DNA of 12,157 nucleotides from Thermoproteota archaeon (GTDB lineage Archaea; Thermoproteota; Thermoprotei_A; Sulfolobales; Desulfurococcaceae): the NCBI GenBank assembly GCA_013154205.1, contig JAADCY010000167.1, positions 1-12,157 on the forward strand, written 5' to 3'. The notes under the pieces were generated by a model, which saw only the letters and a program-made list of their open reading frames with translations, was not told where the DNA came from and made no database searches. Positions within the stretch are counted from its first letter, which is position 1, and every line of letters starts with the position of its first letter. Positions 11,949-12,157 of this stretch are shown piece after piece. The position numbers and the translations under genes were made by a program.

Positions 11949-12137
11949 TTAGTCGTAGAGTATTACTAGTATTTTCTTGTCCTTGTACTGCTTCGGTATT
12001 GTTATGTAGAGCCTGTACTCTGTGTATTTCTTGTTCTTCGACTTCCAAGGCTTGGGCTGTCTTATCAGTAGTGGTTTGTCTGGGAGTAGCTCTAGTACTT
12101 CCTGCTTGGTTGCGGGTCTCCATTTCATGGTTACCAT
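11949..12137 (-). CDS. Small basic protein at the window edge
   Basis: A 62-residue unrecognised protein: Lys/Arg-rich, with a tryptophan and proline in the PWKSKNKKY segment and strand-like YRLYITIP and KKILVILYD at the end. It resembles a small basic nucleic-acid-binding beta protein in composition only. The ATG at 12137 has GAGG three to six bases upstream; an ATG at 12128 is possible. The frame stays open for the remaining 20 bases of the window, so a longer product cannot be excluded. Followed by T5. Confidence 0.6.
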   Translation of the reverse strand: MVTMKWRPATKQEVLELLPDKPLLIRQPKPWKSKNKKYTEYRLYITIPKQYKDKKILVILYD

Positions 12138-12157
12138 GCCTCGTCGTCTACGTATAT

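Overview
The window looks like part of a mobile element, a virus or integrative plasmid, of a hyperthermophilic crenarchaeon (Desulfurococcales-like is my guess; no host marker is present). The grounds are archaeal TATA boxes, oligo-T tracts directly after stop codons, GGTGA Shine-Dalgarno (SD) sequences, frequent TTG and GTG starts, AGA/AGG/ATA-rich codon use, a single-finger C2HC protein, a small serine recombinase, and a long run of short unrecognised proteins, many of them membrane proteins. There is no tRNA, rRNA or housekeeping gene. Only the serine recombinase and the zinc-finger protein are recognisable by family.

Layout. 13-974: two plus-strand genes with overlapping ends that converge on the next operon. 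1917-979: a three-gene minus-strand operon (small unknown protein, four-helix membrane protein, C2HC zinc-finger protein) with a clear TATA box. 3148-1978: the serine recombinase with two small downstream genes whose SDs contain the stop codon of the preceding gene. 3149-3323: a divergent control region with a 7-bp-arm palindrome, an imperfect tandem repeat and two TATA boxes. 3324-3635: the only plus-strand gene in the interior. 4035-8526: fourteen tightly packed minus-strand genes, several coding for membrane proteins or Cys-rich small proteins. 8527-9309: non-coding, holding the most striking structure of the window. 10122-9310 and 12137-10153: five more minus-strand genes of unknown function.

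The main discovery candidate is the non-coding block 8569-9310. It holds 26 same-orientation copies of a 7-base motif, TGTTYTC (GARAACA on the transcribed strand of the neighbours), spaced 28 to 31 bases apart, with one 46-base step that contains an inverted copy. The intervening bases are not conserved. The array starts on the stop codon of the 270-residue gene at 9310 and ends about 40 bases before the next start codon. It is neither a normal CRISPR array nor a coding repeat. It is best read as an iteron, centromere or packaging-type protein-binding array, with an RNA-level role as an alternative.

A second recurring pattern is the junction between genes: stop codon, T5 or T6 tract, then CGGGTGA four to seven bases before the start codon. 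It occurs at most non-overlapping junctions and suggests a modular genome in which gene units carry their own terminator and strong ribosome-binding site.
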